Positions 63,924 to 64,000 of a stretch of DNA of 64,000 bases are shown one piece after another. The first letter of the stretch is position 1; each line of letters opens with the position of its first letter. Source of the DNA: CAVOGJ01 sp963700865 (GTDB lineage Bacteria > Planctomycetota > Planctomycetia > Pirellulales > Pirellulaceae). Under the pieces are notes generated by a model. That model did no database searches, had not been told where the DNA came from, and saw only the letters and a list, made by a program, of their open reading frames with translations. Both the position numbers and the translations under genes were made by a program. The stretch lies in the NCBI GenBank assembly GCA_963700865.1, contig CAVOZC010000001.1, positions 62,001 to 126,000 of the forward strand, in the 5' to 3' direction.

Positions 63924-64000
63924 GGGGGGTCGCGGGGGTGAAGGTCGTGAAGGAGGCCGAGTCGCGGGGAAACGGGGAAAAAGGTGCGAAGGATCGCCGC

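Noticed and set aside
1..64000. CRISPR arrays, tRNA/rRNA genes, prophage or insertion sequences
   Set aside because: I saw no regularly spaced repeats, cloverleaf-like sequences, rRNA signatures or transposase/integrase motifs.

Overview
The window looks like a chromosomal segment of a planctomycete, probably in or near the Pirellulales. The evidence is a high-GC sequence, exported proteins with PEP-CTERM tails, a planctomycete-type dockerin-like tail (DANLDG...DFNIWNSHK), a DUF1080 protein, frequent GTG/TTG starts, and short palindromic repeats scattered between genes. I saw no tRNA, rRNA, CRISPR array, integrase or transposase.

Layout. 1-15.1 kb: a truncated TPR protein, an LpqC-type esterase, a DUF1080 protein, a coupled pair of large membrane-associated GTPases, an ABC-2 permease, two DUF21/CBS (CorC/CNNM-like) membrane proteins, an ankyrin-serine hydrolase fusion, LarE and a DUF4912 protein. 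15.5-24.4 kb: a complete F-type ATP synthase operon (atpZ-atpI-like-atpB-E-F-H-A-G-D-C). In front of it are a well-formed promoter, a perfect CRP/FNR-type palindrome and a second palindrome at the predicted transcription start. Subunit a carries an N-terminal extension of about 215 residues. 25-27.6 kb: a polytopic membrane protein. 27.8-32.2 kb (minus): a three-gene block of PEP-CTERM exported proteins: CHRD domain, copper-radical (glyoxal/galactose) oxidase-like, and multicopper oxidase. 32.7-41.7 kb: serine acetyltransferase, fatty-acid desaturase and a very large alpha-2-macroglobulin-like secreted protein.

42.2-59.1 kb (minus): a long run of housekeeping genes: EF-G paralogue, hisA, hisH, pheA, an OmpA-like lipoprotein, prepilin peptidase, aroK, aroDE, mutL, an NtrC-type regulator, its probable kinase, pnp and rpsO. 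60.0-63.9 kb: another PEP-CTERM protein, then a nucleoside-salvage operon deoC-punA-deoA.

About twenty single-base frameshifts interrupt otherwise well-conserved genes, including essential ones (pnp, aroDE). Many lie in G, C, A or T homopolymers, so they are best read as sequencing or assembly indels rather than pseudogenes. Affected genes are annotated as one span with the break described. The most interesting locus is the surface oxidase block. When read across the indels, all copper-radical oxidase catalytic residues and all four multicopper-oxidase copper motifs are present.
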